DNA of 64,000 bases from JAPXSY01 sp033812795 (lineage in GTDB: Bacteria > Verrucomicrobiota > Kiritimatiellia > RFP12 > UBA1067): the NCBI GenBank assembly GCA_033812795.1, contig JAPXSY010000005.1, forward strand, positions 27,443 through 91,442, read 5' to 3'. The position numbers were made by a program, and so were the translations under genes. The notes under the pieces are model-generated. The model was not told where the DNA came from. It ran no database searches and saw only the letters and a program-made list of their open reading frames with translations. This document shows positions 1 through 8,954 of the stretch, piece by piece (position 1 is the stretch's first letter; the number at the start of each line of letters is the position of its first letter).

Positions 1-2563
1 GAACGAGTATGATTTCACCGCGATTGAAAAAAAATGGCAGACGTATTGGGAGACGAACAAAACCTTCAAGGTGAATGACTTTGAAGCGGGCAAGCCGAAG
101 TTCTATTGTCTCGACATGTTTCCGTATCCGAGCGGCTCGGGATTGCACGTCGGCCATCCCGAAGGCTATACGGCGACAGACATCCTTTGCCGGTACAAGC
201 GCATGCGCGGCTTTAACGTGCTGCATCCGATGGGCTGGGACGCGTTCGGCCTGCCGGCCGAGCAGTATGCGGTCGAGACCGGCACGCATCCCGCGATCAC
301 GACCGAACGCAACGTCAATCGTTTCCGCCAGCAGATCAAGGCGCTGGGATTCAGTTACGATTGGGATCGCGAGGTGAACACCACCGATCCCGGTTACTAC
401 AAGTGGACGCAGTGGATTTTTATGCAGCTTTACAAGAAGGGCCTCGCCTACATGGCCGAGGTGCCGGTGAACTGGTGCCCCGCACTTGGTACGGTGCTCG
501 CCAACGAAGAGGTGATCGACGGACGCAGCGAACGCGGCAACCACCCGGTGATCCGCAGGCCGATGCGTCAATGGATGCTACGCATCACAGAGTATGCCGA
601 GCGCCTGCTGGCGGATCTGGACGGACTGGACTGGCCGGAAGGCATCAAGGAGATGCAGCGCAACTGGATCGGCAAGTCAGAGGGCGCGGAGGTCGATTTC
701 ACAATCGCGGGATGCGACGAAAAGGTCACGGTGTACACCACGCGTCCCGACACCTTGTTCGGCGCGACCTACATGGTGCTGGCGCCCGAGCATCCGCTGG
801 TGACGCGCATTACGACCGACGCGCAGCGGGCCGACGTTGACCGCTACCGCGAGGAGGCCGCACGCAAGAGCGACATGGATCGCACTGAACTGAACACCGA
901 GAAGACCGGTGTCTTCACCGGTGCGTGTGCGATCAATCCCGTGACCGGCGGAGAGATTCCCATCTGGATCGCTGACTACGTGCTGATCAGCTACGGTACG
1001 GGCGCGATCATGGCCGTGCCGGCGCATGACACGCGTGACTTTGAGTTCGCCCAGACATTCAAGTTGCCGATCATCTGCATCATCGAGCCCGACGCGGACG
1101 AGGCGGCGGCTGAAGGCGTGGCTGTGGATGACGTGCTGGCCGGCCGCGCCTGCTGGACCGGCAACGGACGCATGATCGGCTCGGCGAATAGCAAAGGCCT
1201 CGATATCAACGGCATGGCTGTTGCGGATTCCATGCGCGTGACCACCGAGTGGCTGGCCGCGCGCGGGGTCGGCAAGGCTGCGGTGAAGTACAAGTTGCGC
1301 GACTGGCTCTTCAGTCGGCAGCGCTACTGGGGCGAGCCCTTCCCGGTGATCCACATGGAGGACGGCTCCATCCGTCTGGTGGATGATAACGATCTGCCGC
1401 TGCTCCTGCCCGAGCTGGATGACTACAAGCCCACCGGCACCGGCGAGCCGCCGCTCGCAAAGGCGGGCGCATGGCTTGATTACACCGATCCGGTCACTGG
1501 GGCGAAGGGGCGTCGCGAGACCAACACGATGCCGCAGTGGGCAGGCTCCTGCTGGTACTATCTGCGCTACATCGATCCGCGCAACGAGCGTGCCGCGTTC
1601 GATGCGGCCAAAGAAAAGTATTGGATGCCGGTGGACCTGTACGTCGGCGGCGCGGAACACGCGGTGCTGCACCTGCTCTACTCCCGCTTCTGGCACAAGG
1701 TGCTGTTTGATCTGGGTTATGTGTCAACCCCCGAGCCGTTCCAGAAGCTCGTGAACCAAGGCATGATTCTGGGGCTCTCCTACAAGGACGCGCGCGGCGC
1801 GTTGGTTCCGATGGAGCAGGTGAAGCATCGCACGGATGGCGCTTTTCACGCCGAGACCGGCGAGAAACTCGTCGAGTTCCCGGCCAAGATGTCCAAGTCG
1901 CTGAAGAATGTGGTCAATCCCGACGATGTCATCCGCGAGTACGGCGCGGACAGCATGCGCCTGTATGAGATGTTCATGGGTCCGCTGGAGGCGGTCAAGC
2001 CCTGGAACACCAAGGGCGTGGAGGGCGTGTTCCGTTTCCTGAAACGCGCCTACCGGATGGTCACCGAACAGCCGATCACCGAAGATCCCCTGCAGCCGGA
2101 GCAACTCCGGATGCTGCACGCCACCGTGAAAAAGGTTACCGATGATCTGGAGGACATGGGGTTCAACACCGCCATCAGCCAGCTCATGATTTTCCTGAAC
2201 GCGTTTTCCGGTGCCGACAAGCCCTTGCCGCGTTTGGCCGCCGAAACCTTCGTGCTGCTGCTGTCCCCCTTTGCCCCGCACCTTGGCGAGGAACTCTGGC
2301 AGCATCTCGGGCACGAAAAATCCCTGGCCTATGCACCCTGGCCCGTCTATGACGAATCCCTGCTTCAGCTCGATGAGGTGGAAATCCTCGTGCAGATCAC
2401 CGGAAAACCGAAAGCCCGTGTCATGATGCCGGCCGATGCGGATGAGGAAACCATGCGTGAGATGGCCCTCTCCCAATCCGTGATCCGCGAGGCGCTCACC
2501 GGAAAAACCGTGCGCAAAGTGATCTGTGTTCCCGGACGGCTGGTCAACATCGTGGCAACTTGA
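1..2563 (+). CDS. leuS: Leucyl-tRNA synthetase (5' end just outside window)
   Basis: Class I aminoacyl-tRNA synthetase that charges tRNA-Leu in the cytoplasm. The frame is open from base 2 and reads NEYDFTAIEKKWQ, the usual LeuRS N-terminus. Base 1 is a G that would be the last base of an ATG, so the protein is probably 854 residues with only two start-codon bases missing. Visible motifs are the HIGH-type HVGH (about residues 50-53), the CP1 editing domain with TTRPDTLFGATY (about 247) and GTGAIMAVPAHD (about 334), and KMSKS (about 630-634). A GTG at 71 would cut off the conserved N-terminus and is not the start. The C-terminal anticodon-binding region and a normal stop are present. Identification is certain. 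Confidence 0.98.
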   Translation, partial: NEYDFTAIEKKWQTYWETNKTFKVNDFEAGKPKFYCLDMFPYPSGSGLHVGHPEGYTATDILCRYKRMRGFNVLHPMGWDAFGLPAEQYAVETGTHPAITTERNVNRFRQQIKALGFSYDWDREVNTTDPGYYKWTQWIFMQLYKKGLAYMAEVPVNWCPALGTVLANEEVIDGRSERGNHPVIRRPMRQWMLRITEYAERLLADLDGLDWPEGIKEMQRNWIGKSEGAEVDFTIAGCDEKVTVYTTRPDTLFGATYMVLAPEHPLVTRITTDAQRADVDRYREEAARKSDMDRTELNTEKTGVFTGACAINPVTGGEIPIWIADYVLISYGTGAIMAVPAHDTRDFEFAQTFKLPIICIIEPDADEAAAEGVAVDDVLAGRACWTGNGRMIGSANSKGLDINGMAVADSMRVTTEWLAARGVGKAAVKYKLRDWLFSRQRYWGEPFPVIHMEDGSIRLVDDNDLPLLLPELDDYKPTGTGEPPLAKAGAWLDYTDPVTGAKGRRETNTMPQWAGSCWYYLRYIDPRNERAAFDAAKEKYWMPVDLYVGGAEHAVLHLLYSRFWHKVLFDLGYVSTPEPFQKLVNQGMILGLSYKDARGALVPMEQVKHRTDGAFHAETGEKLVEFPAKMSKSLKNVVNPDDVIREYGADSMRLYEMFMGPLEAVKPWNTKGVEGVFRFLKRAYRMVTEQPITEDPLQPEQLRMLHATVKKVTDDLEDMGFNTAISQLMIFLNAFSGADKPLPRLAAETFVLLLSPFAPHLGEELWQHLGHEKSLAYAPWPVYDESLLQLDEVEILVQITGKPKARVMMPADADEETMREMALSQSVIREALTGKTVRKVICVPGRLVNIVAT

Positions 2564-2710
2564 AACCGTACCCTGCGCGCGGGTGACACAGACGCCCGTC
2601 ACACCGGGACAAAAAGTTACGCCCGTTGCGTTGCTTTTCGCGTAAGCTCATAGGTGTCGCATTGCCGCGAGCGGTTCTCAAGACATGAACAACTCCCGTG
2701 GCATGTTTTT

Positions 2711-2719
2711 TGCTATGAT
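2711..2719 (+). promoter_or_regulatory. Extended -10 promoter candidate for the 2755 peptidase gene
   Basis: TGCTATGAT fits an extended -10 (TGn followed by TATGAT). It lies 36 bases before the ATG at 2755, in a 191-bp gap after leuS. No good -35 box is visible 17 bases upstream, which extended -10 promoters tolerate. The rest of the gap shows no strong terminator. Confidence 0.4.
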
Positions 2720-2754
2720 CAATATGGCCCCCAGGGACCAGAAAGGGTGTACTG

Positions 2755-3453
2755 ATGATTCCCTATTTTTATGATCCACGGCTGATTCTCGTGATGTTGC
2801 CTGCGCTGATTTTGGCGGGCATCGCTTCCGTGCTGGTCAAAACGACCTTCAACCGTTACGCCCGGGTACGGGCTTATTCGGGTATGACCGGCGCGCAGGC
2901 CGCAGAGCGCATGCTGCGCGCGAACGGTGTGTTTGACGTGACGGTCGAGGAAACCGGCGGATTCCTTTCCGACCATTACGATCCGACCCGGAAGGTGCTG
3001 CGGCTCTCGCCGGACGTTTACCGCGGCAACTCGCTCTCTGCGGTCGGAGTCGCCTGTCATGAGGCGGGCCACGCGCTACAGCACGCCAACAGCTACGGCC
3101 CGCTGATGCTCCGCACCGCTCTGGTTCCCGTGACGAGTATCAGCAGTTCACTCGCCTTTTATGTGGTCGCGGCCGGGTTTCTTTTCCGTCCGCTTCTGCT
3201 TGTCGGGTGCGCGATGTTCGCCGTGGCCTTTCTCTTCTCGCTGGTGACCCTGCCGGTCGAGTGGAATGCCAGTGCGCGGGCCAAACAGCATTTGGTGACG
3301 TCGGGGATCGTCTCGCCAGGTCAAGAGGCGGAGGCCGGGCGCGTGCTGAACGCGGCGTTCCTCACCTATCTGGCCGCGGCGGTCAGCTCGCTGATCACCC
3401 TACTCTATTATCTGGCCCGCGCCGGCGTGATCGGCGGCGGAAGACGGGATTAA
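2755..3453 (+). CDS. YugP-type neutral zinc metallopeptidase, membrane-bound
   Basis: A 232-residue integral membrane protein of the zinc-dependent 'neutral metallopeptidase' (YugP-like) family. The HEXXH zinc motif HEAGHALQH starts at residue 102, in the context ACHEAGHALQHA that is typical of the family. Hydrophobic segments are seen at about residues 8-28, in a pair at about 125-165, and near the C-terminus (about 203-225). Length is normal for the family. The physiological substrate is unknown; the family is usually assigned to membrane protein turnover. The gene is monocistronic or co-transcribed with htpG, which starts 22 bases after its stop. Confidence 0.85.
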   Translation: MIPYFYDPRLILVMLPALILAGIASVLVKTTFNRYARVRAYSGMTGAQAAERMLRANGVFDVTVEETGGFLSDHYDPTRKVLRLSPDVYRGNSLSAVGVACHEAGHALQHANSYGPLMLRTALVPVTSISSSLAFYVVAAGFLFRPLLLVGCAMFAVAFLFSLVTLPVEWNASARAKQHLVTSGIVSPGQEAEAGRVLNAAFLTYLAAAVSSLITLLYYLARAGVIGGGRRD

Positions 3454-3475
3454 ACAAACGGAGCGTTCTGTTTTT

Positions 3476-5356
3476 ATGAGTAAGAAAACCCACGTGTTCA
3501 AGGCGGAGATCCAGCAGGTGCTGGATCTCGTGATCCATTCCCTGTATTCGAAAAAAGAGATCTTCCTGCGCGAACTGATCTCGAACGCATCGGATGCGAT
3601 TGACCGTGCGCAGTATCTCGGCCTCACAGACCCGACGCTGATCGCAGATGCCCCGGCATGGAGGATCGACATTCTGGCCAACCGGGAGGAGCGGAGTCTG
3701 ACAATCGCCGACAACGGCATCGGGATGAGCGAAGAGGAACTGGACAAGAACCTCGGCGTGATCGCCAGTTCGGGCACCAAAGCCTTTATCAAAGCGTTGC
3801 GGGAAAAGGAGTCGGTGGACATCCCGGAACTGATCGGTCAGTTCGGCGTCGGCTTCTACGCCTCGTTCATGGTCGCGGAGCAGGTCACGGTCATCACGCT
3901 CAAGCGCGGCGCCGATCAAAAGGCGGTGAAGTGGAGTTCGACCGGCGACGGCGGATACACGCTGGAGGATGCGGAGCGGGATCAGCCCGGCACGACGGTC
4001 GTGCTGAAACTCCGGGAGGATATGAAGGAATATCTGGACGAGTGGCGCATCCGCGAGCTGGTGAAAACCTACTCCAATTTCATCGCCTACCCCATCCGGT
4101 TCAGCGACAAAGGCGAGATGCCCGCCGAGGACAGCGAGCCGCTCAACACCATCAAGGCCCTTTGGCGCAGGCCGAAATCGGAGATCAAGGAAGAGGAGTA
4201 CAACGAGTTTTACACGCACCTCAGCCATGATCACCGGCCGCCGCTAAAGACCATCCACTTCGCTGTCGAGGGCGTGACCGAATTCCGCGCGCTGCTCTTT
4301 CTGCCGAAAGAAGCGGGCATGGATTTGCTCCTGCCCCACAAGCAGCGCGGTCTTAGTCTCTACGTGCGGAACGTGTTCATCGGTTCCGATTTCGACCTGC
4401 TGCTCCCTGATTACCTCCGGTTCGTCAAGGGCGTGGTGGATTCGAGCGACCTGCCGCTGAACGTCTCCCGCGAGATGCTGCAGGACGACGCGCTGATCCG
4501 GAAGATCAAGAGCAACGTCACCGGCAAAATCCTCGCAACCCTGGCCGAGATGATGCGGGATGAACCGGAAGCGTACTCCACTTTCTACACCTCGTTCGGC
4601 CGGATTCTCAAAGAGGGACTGCATTGGGATTGGGAGAACAGCGAAAAACTGAAGTCGTTGCTCATGTTCCGTTCCGCGAAACAGGAGAACAACGGGTTCC
4701 TGTCTCTGAAAGCGTATGTCGAGTCCATGCCCGAAAGCCAGAAGGATATCTACTACCTGCTCTCGGATGATCTCGCGACCGCACGCCAATCCCCGCACAT
4801 CGAAGCATTGTTGCAGCACGGTTACGATGTGTTGTTCTTTACCGATGCCATTGACCAGTGGGTTGTGGAGCGCCTGAGGGAATTTGACGGCAAAAAACTG
4901 GTTGCCGTGGACAAAGGCACTCTGGAACTCGGCACCGAAGCGGAGAAGGCTGAAACGAAAAAACGGATCGAGACCGCTGACGCCGAATTCCGGGAACTGA
5001 GCGCGTTCCTCAAAGAACACCTCAAGGAAAAGGTCGGCGAGGTGAAACTCTCGACCCGTCTGACCGATTCCGCCTGCTGTCTCGTGGCGGACGAACATGC
5101 ACTGAACGCCAGCATGGAACGCCTGATGCGCGCCATGAACCAAGAGGTGCCCAAACAACTCCGCACACTGGAGATCAACCCGGATCATCCGGTGCTCAAG
5201 CGGATGAGGCAGATGCTGGAAACGGACAAGTCCGATCCGAAACTGGCCGATTACGCGGATCTGCTTTTGGGTCAAGCGCTGCTCAGCGAGGGATCGGCCC
5301 TGCCGGATACTCAACGTTTCACGCGGCTGGTCTCCGAACTCATGTCGGCGTCCTGA
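3476..5356 (+). CDS. htpG: Hsp90-family chaperone HtpG
   Basis: ATP-dependent cytosolic chaperone of 626 residues, the normal bacterial length. The GHKL ATPase domain shows NASDAIDR with N37, DNGIGMS (79-85) and GQFGVGFYASF (121-131). Middle and C-terminal dimerisation domains follow without interruption. The end overlaps the convergent terpene-cyclase gene by 17 bases, so the two genes share coding DNA at their 3' ends and leave no room for a terminator between them. Confidence 0.97.
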   Translation: MSKKTHVFKAEIQQVLDLVIHSLYSKKEIFLRELISNASDAIDRAQYLGLTDPTLIADAPAWRIDILANREERSLTIADNGIGMSEEELDKNLGVIASSGTKAFIKALREKESVDIPELIGQFGVGFYASFMVAEQVTVITLKRGADQKAVKWSSTGDGGYTLEDAERDQPGTTVVLKLREDMKEYLDEWRIRELVKTYSNFIAYPIRFSDKGEMPAEDSEPLNTIKALWRRPKSEIKEEEYNEFYTHLSHDHRPPLKTIHFAVEGVTEFRALLFLPKEAGMDLLLPHKQRGLSLYVRNVFIGSDFDLLLPDYLRFVKGVVDSSDLPLNVSREMLQDDALIRKIKSNVTGKILATLAEMMRDEPEAYSTFYTSFGRILKEGLHWDWENSEKLKSLLMFRSAKQENNGFLSLKAYVESMPESQKDIYYLLSDDLATARQSPHIEALLQHGYDVLFFTDAIDQWVVERLREFDGKKLVAVDKGTLELGTEAEKAETKKRIETADAEFRELSAFLKEHLKEKVGEVKLSTRLTDSACCLVADEHALNASMERLMRAMNQEVPKQLRTLEINPDHPVLKRMRQMLETDKSDPKLADYADLLLGQALLSEGSALPDTQRFTRLVSELMSAS

Positions 5357-7154
5357 CCGCAAACGCTTCCAGCGACGAGACAATCGGATAGAGTTGTTCG
5401 TGGTACCAGAGCACCGAGAAGTAGAGGCCGATCGGGGTTGCCTGCGGTACGTTTCCTGACCGCCACGCCTCCTTGAGTCTGTTGCGTCCGCGTTCGGCTG
5501 CCGCACGGCAGGGAGCATCCCCGCCAAGCAGCGCGATCACAGCCAGGGCCGTCTCCTCGACGGTCGCCGTCTTTCCCGCGCTCCATCCACCGTCCGGTTT
5601 CTGACTCCGGATCAGCCAACGCTCGCCCGCTGTGCGCATCGCCTCCGCCTCTCCGGCCCATCCCACGGCATCAGCGGCATAGTGTGCGGCACGCAGCGCA
5701 TCCGTCACCCGCGCGGTTCCCACCACTGGATTTTGTCCGTGCTCCGCATCCTGATGGCCGAACCAAAGCGGAATCCAGCTCCCATCAGGCTGCTGCTCTT
5801 GTTTGAGATAGCCCAGAACGCGCCGGATGGCGGAATCCACCTTACGCTCCGCGTACGACGGAAGAGCCGGGTCGTTGCGCCAGGCCGCCCATGCCGCCAA
5901 GGCGTGCGCACTGATATCGGGACAGCTCCGGTCGAACGGCAACCGGCCCCATCCCCGGCAGAACGTGGGAAGCCCCCCATCCCGATTCTGCAAGTCCAGT
6001 AACCACCGTACGCCATCGCGGACCGCAGCGCGAAAATCGACCGCGCATCCGGCGTCCCGCAGGCGTTTGAGTGCCACCAGCGCACCTGCCGTATCGTCCG
6101 CGTCCGGCACACCGCCCGGCAGATCCGTCCATGCCCAGCCGCCGGGCGCCGCACCAGTGAAGGGGTGACGTTCTGTCTTCTGCACCTGAATCAACCACCT
6201 CGCGATCGGCGTCAGCGCCTCGGCCTCCACCCTTCCCGCACCCGCCCCCTCCCGATACGCGGTTATCGCGCGCGCCGCCAGCGATGTCACCCAAGTGCGC
6301 AGATTGGAGTCGATCGCCCAGCCTCCGCCCGCGCGCGCCGAATGCCGCAGGAACGCAAGTCCCTTGCCCACCACGGCGTGCCCGCCGAAACCGGCGTGAT
6401 GCAACGCCAAGACCACGAAAGCGGTCAGCGGAATCGCATCCAGATATCCGCCGTGGTCCGGTTGCAGCGCGGCCAGTTTTCGCAGCAGCGCGGGAGCGAG
6501 AGCACGCCCCCATGCCGTAATCCGCCGGTTCCGCGCCACACGCAGATGGCGGCACAGCCCCACAGCGATCAAGGCGGGCAGCGCGTAACTCACCACCTGC
6601 AACCGGAGAAGCCGATAGAGTCGCTGCGGCAGACAGGCCAGCGCAAAAGGCAGGGGCATGACCCATTGCCAAGCCTGCCGCGTGTCCTGACACATGGCGA
6701 GAAAGGCCTGGATCGGCACCGCAAAGGTCCGATCCTCCCCGTAGGTGCGACGCAACGCGCGCGCGACCGAAGCGGGTGACCGCGCTTCGCCAAGCTGCCG
6801 GTCGATCCACTCTCCGGCGCGAGCCACCGTTTTCGCATGACGCTCACCCGCAAACCGTTGCAGTGCCGCATGAACCAACAGGGTCGTGCTCAGATTCGAC
6901 CGGCTGTGCGGGGTATCCCCCCACCCGCCGTCCGGATTCACGTGACACGCCAGCCAATTCAATCCGGAATCCGCCTGCACCCGGTCGTCGGCCTCCCCCG
7001 CATCCGCCAAGGCTGCGGCAGCCAGCGCCGTGGCCAAAGCGCTCTCCGCCAGCTCCCCGCTCCAGCTTCCGCCGCCGGGGTCGCGCAAGCGCCAGAGATG
7101 ACAAAAGACCTGCTGACCTTCCTCCCCGTCCGCAGCATCGCATCGGTTCTTCAT
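5340..7154 (-). CDS. Squalene-hopene cyclase-like terpene cyclase
   Basis: A 604-residue protein of the squalene/oxidosqualene cyclase (alpha-alpha barrel) superfamily. The class II cyclase acid motif DXDD appears as DADD at residues 351-354, followed by TAGALVAL as in hopene cyclases. Several QW-type repeats are visible (for example QKPDGGWSAG and QNRDGGLPTF), as is AIDSNLRTWV, which resembles the SHC consensus. It is somewhat shorter than typical SHC (about 630-720 residues). The likely role is cyclisation of squalene to a hopanoid-type membrane triterpene, but the product cannot be read from sequence. No other hopanoid genes are adjacent. The ATG at 7154 is the first in frame, and the upstream gap holds a degenerate repeat. 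Confidence 0.82.
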   Translation of the reverse strand: MKNRCDAADGEEGQQVFCHLWRLRDPGGGSWSGELAESALATALAAAALADAGEADDRVQADSGLNWLACHVNPDGGWGDTPHSRSNLSTTLLVHAALQRFAGERHAKTVARAGEWIDRQLGEARSPASVARALRRTYGEDRTFAVPIQAFLAMCQDTRQAWQWVMPLPFALACLPQRLYRLLRLQVVSYALPALIAVGLCRHLRVARNRRITAWGRALAPALLRKLAALQPDHGGYLDAIPLTAFVVLALHHAGFGGHAVVGKGLAFLRHSARAGGGWAIDSNLRTWVTSLAARAITAYREGAGAGRVEAEALTPIARWLIQVQKTERHPFTGAAPGGWAWTDLPGGVPDADDTAGALVALKRLRDAGCAVDFRAAVRDGVRWLLDLQNRDGGLPTFCRGWGRLPFDRSCPDISAHALAAWAAWRNDPALPSYAERKVDSAIRRVLGYLKQEQQPDGSWIPLWFGHQDAEHGQNPVVGTARVTDALRAAHYAADAVGWAGEAEAMRTAGERWLIRSQKPDGGWSAGKTATVEETALAVIALLGGDAPCRAAAERGRNRLKEAWRSGNVPQATPIGLYFSVLWYHEQLYPIVSSLEAFAVRTPT

Positions 7155-7210
7155 GATTGGAAGTGTAGCATGTCGTGACTGCGGCGACGAGCTTTTTCAG
7201 GCCTTGCCGA

Positions 7211-7290
7211 ATGTCGACGTACGCGAAAACGAGGACGGGGACGAGGACGAACCCGAACCCGATAGCGATAAACCCGGAATCAGGAGCCCG
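7211..7290 (+). repeat. Degenerate copy of the dispersed modular intergenic repeat
   Basis: The gap between the cyclase and rpoN (7155-7396) contains CGAATGTCGACGTACGCG, then GAAAACGAGGACGGGGACGA and a CCCGATAGCGATAAACCC tail. Read as reverse complement, the segment at 35552-35611 has nearly the same order (tacgcgaaaacgggaacgag, then cccgatagggataaacc). The CGATAG and CGAATGTCG words also occur in the elements at 33.5-34.1 kb. No ORF is credible in this stretch. Confidence 0.5.
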
Positions 7291-7396
7291 AACGGACTTG
7301 CCCCGTTGAAACGTTTCAACTATGATGACTTCAAAACCCGGATGGTATGAATGTTGCTTACGGCCCGCAGGCCCAAGAGTCCGGGAGAGGATCATT

Positions 7397-8845
7397 ATGG
7401 CTGTCCCGTCCCTGAGTTTAAGTCAGCAGCAGCGTCAGGTCATGACGCTGGCGCCGCAACTTCGGCAATCGTTGGAAATGCTCCAGATGCCGGTGATGGA
7501 GTTGCGCGCGGCGATCCTCAACGAAATGTCCGTCAACCCCACGATCGAGGAGGTGGAGGATCCCAGCGAAGTGTCGCTGGCCACCGTGACCGCGCCGGAA
7601 CCGCAGCAGCAGAGTGCGGCTGATGAGGAACTGGATTTCAATCCCGATATCGACGCGATCCTGCGGCAAGATGACGAGTGGCGCGACTACTTCATGCAGG
7701 GCATGGAAAATGCCCCCTCGTACGAGGAAGAGAATGAAAAGCGGCAATACCTGCTGGACTCGATCCGCCAGAAGGCTTCGCTGCAGGATTATCTGTTGGA
7801 GCAGCTTACGCTCACGGATCTCCAGGGCGAGGACTATGATCTCGCAGTGCTGCTGATCGGCAACATTTCGGATGACGGGTATTTCACCGGAAGCCTGCCG
7901 GACATCATCATGGTTTCGGGCCGCAGCGAGCGCGAAGTGCTCGATGTGCTCAAGGTCATCCAGACGTTTGATCCGCCGGGCGTGGGAGCCCGCACGCTGC
8001 GCGAATGTCTGCTTCTCCAACTCGCGCTGGTTGAAGACTCCCCCTGGGAGGATGAGGCCCGGCTGGTCATCGACAAGCATCTCGAGCGGCTCGGCGCGCA
8101 TGACGAGAAGTACCTCTGCAAGGTGCTTGAACTTACCCGGGAGGAGTTGGCGCATGTGACCGCCCTGATCCGCAGCCTGAACCCGCGTCCGGGACGGGCG
8201 TATGTTCAGGAAAAGACGGAGTATGTGGAGCCAGAGGTGTTTCTGGTCCGCGAGAAGGGGCGTCTGGTCGCCCGGGTCGACAACCAGAGGCTGCCGCACA
8301 TCCACATCAGCAAGCACTATCGGAGTCTGCTGGAGGACCGGAACACCCCGGCGGAGACCAAAACCTACATCCGTGAGCGCATCCGTGCGGGCGCCTTTCT
8401 TATCCGGAGCCTGTATCAGCGCCAGGAGACTATCCGGAAAATCGCCCAGGAGATCGTGGACGCGCAGGCTGATTTCTGGGAAAAGGGTGTGATGGCGCTG
8501 CGGCCGTTGACCATGGCCGAGGTGGCCCGCAAGGTCGGGGTTCACGAGACCACGGTGAGCCGGACGGTCTCCAACAAATACATGCGCACACCACGCGGCG
8601 TCTTTGAGATGAGGTATTTCTTCACGCACGGGTTGAAGTCCGAAGACGGGGTGTCCGTCTCGAACAAATCCGTGCAGGATCAGATCCGCCGGCTGGTGGA
8701 GGCGGAAGACCCTACGGCCCCGCTCTCCGATCAGGCTCTGGAAGAGAAGCTTTCAGAGCAGGGCATCAAGGTCGCACGCCGGACGATCGCCAAATACCGC
8801 GGCATCCTGAAGATTCCGCCCTCGCACAAGCGGCGCCGCACCTGA
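7397..8845 (+). CDS. rpoN: RNA polymerase sigma-54 factor
   Basis: Sigma-54 of 482 residues. The N-terminal activator-interacting region is glutamine/leucine-rich (SLSQQQRQ, then LAPQLRQSLEMLQMP). The core-binding region follows, then the helix-turn-helix region around 373-410 (MAEVARKVGVHETTVSR) and the RpoN box ARRTIAKYR at 460-468. It recruits RNA polymerase to -24/-12 promoters and needs AAA+ activators, none of which are in this window. An in-frame extension to 7322 exists, but the conserved N-terminus begins at the ATG at 7397, preceded by GGGAGAGG. The next gene is convergent; the 109-bp gap (8846-8954) has only GC-rich weak hairpins. Confidence 0.96.
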   Translation: MAVPSLSLSQQQRQVMTLAPQLRQSLEMLQMPVMELRAAILNEMSVNPTIEEVEDPSEVSLATVTAPEPQQQSAADEELDFNPDIDAILRQDDEWRDYFMQGMENAPSYEEENEKRQYLLDSIRQKASLQDYLLEQLTLTDLQGEDYDLAVLLIGNISDDGYFTGSLPDIIMVSGRSEREVLDVLKVIQTFDPPGVGARTLRECLLLQLALVEDSPWEDEARLVIDKHLERLGAHDEKYLCKVLELTREELAHVTALIRSLNPRPGRAYVQEKTEYVEPEVFLVREKGRLVARVDNQRLPHIHISKHYRSLLEDRNTPAETKTYIRERIRAGAFLIRSLYQRQETIRKIAQEIVDAQADFWEKGVMALRPLTMAEVARKVGVHETTVSRTVSNKYMRTPRGVFEMRYFFTHGLKSEDGVSVSNKSVQDQIRRLVEAEDPTAPLSDQALEEKLSEQGIKVARRTIAKYRGILKIPPSHKRRRT

Positions 8846-8954
8846 ACACACCGAAGCGAGTCGCGGAAGTTGCGGACGCCTCGGGGATGCGTCCCTACCG
8901 GCAACCTCAACGTTCGGCGCTCCCGCCTTCTGGGGGCTTCGGGCTCCGCCCCGG

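Noticed and set aside
677..1696. 339-residue minus-strand ORF inside leuS
   Set aside because: It lies entirely opposite a certain leuS gene and has the His/Arg/Gly-rich composition typical of antisense frames in GC-rich DNA; no known motif.
2564..2610. Terminator after leuS
   Set aside because: The GTGAC/GTCAC arms are short and no T run follows.
8846..8954. Terminator between rpoN and the RodZ-like gene
   Set aside because: Only a weak GC-rich stem (GGGGC...GCCCC) without a T run; not enough to call.
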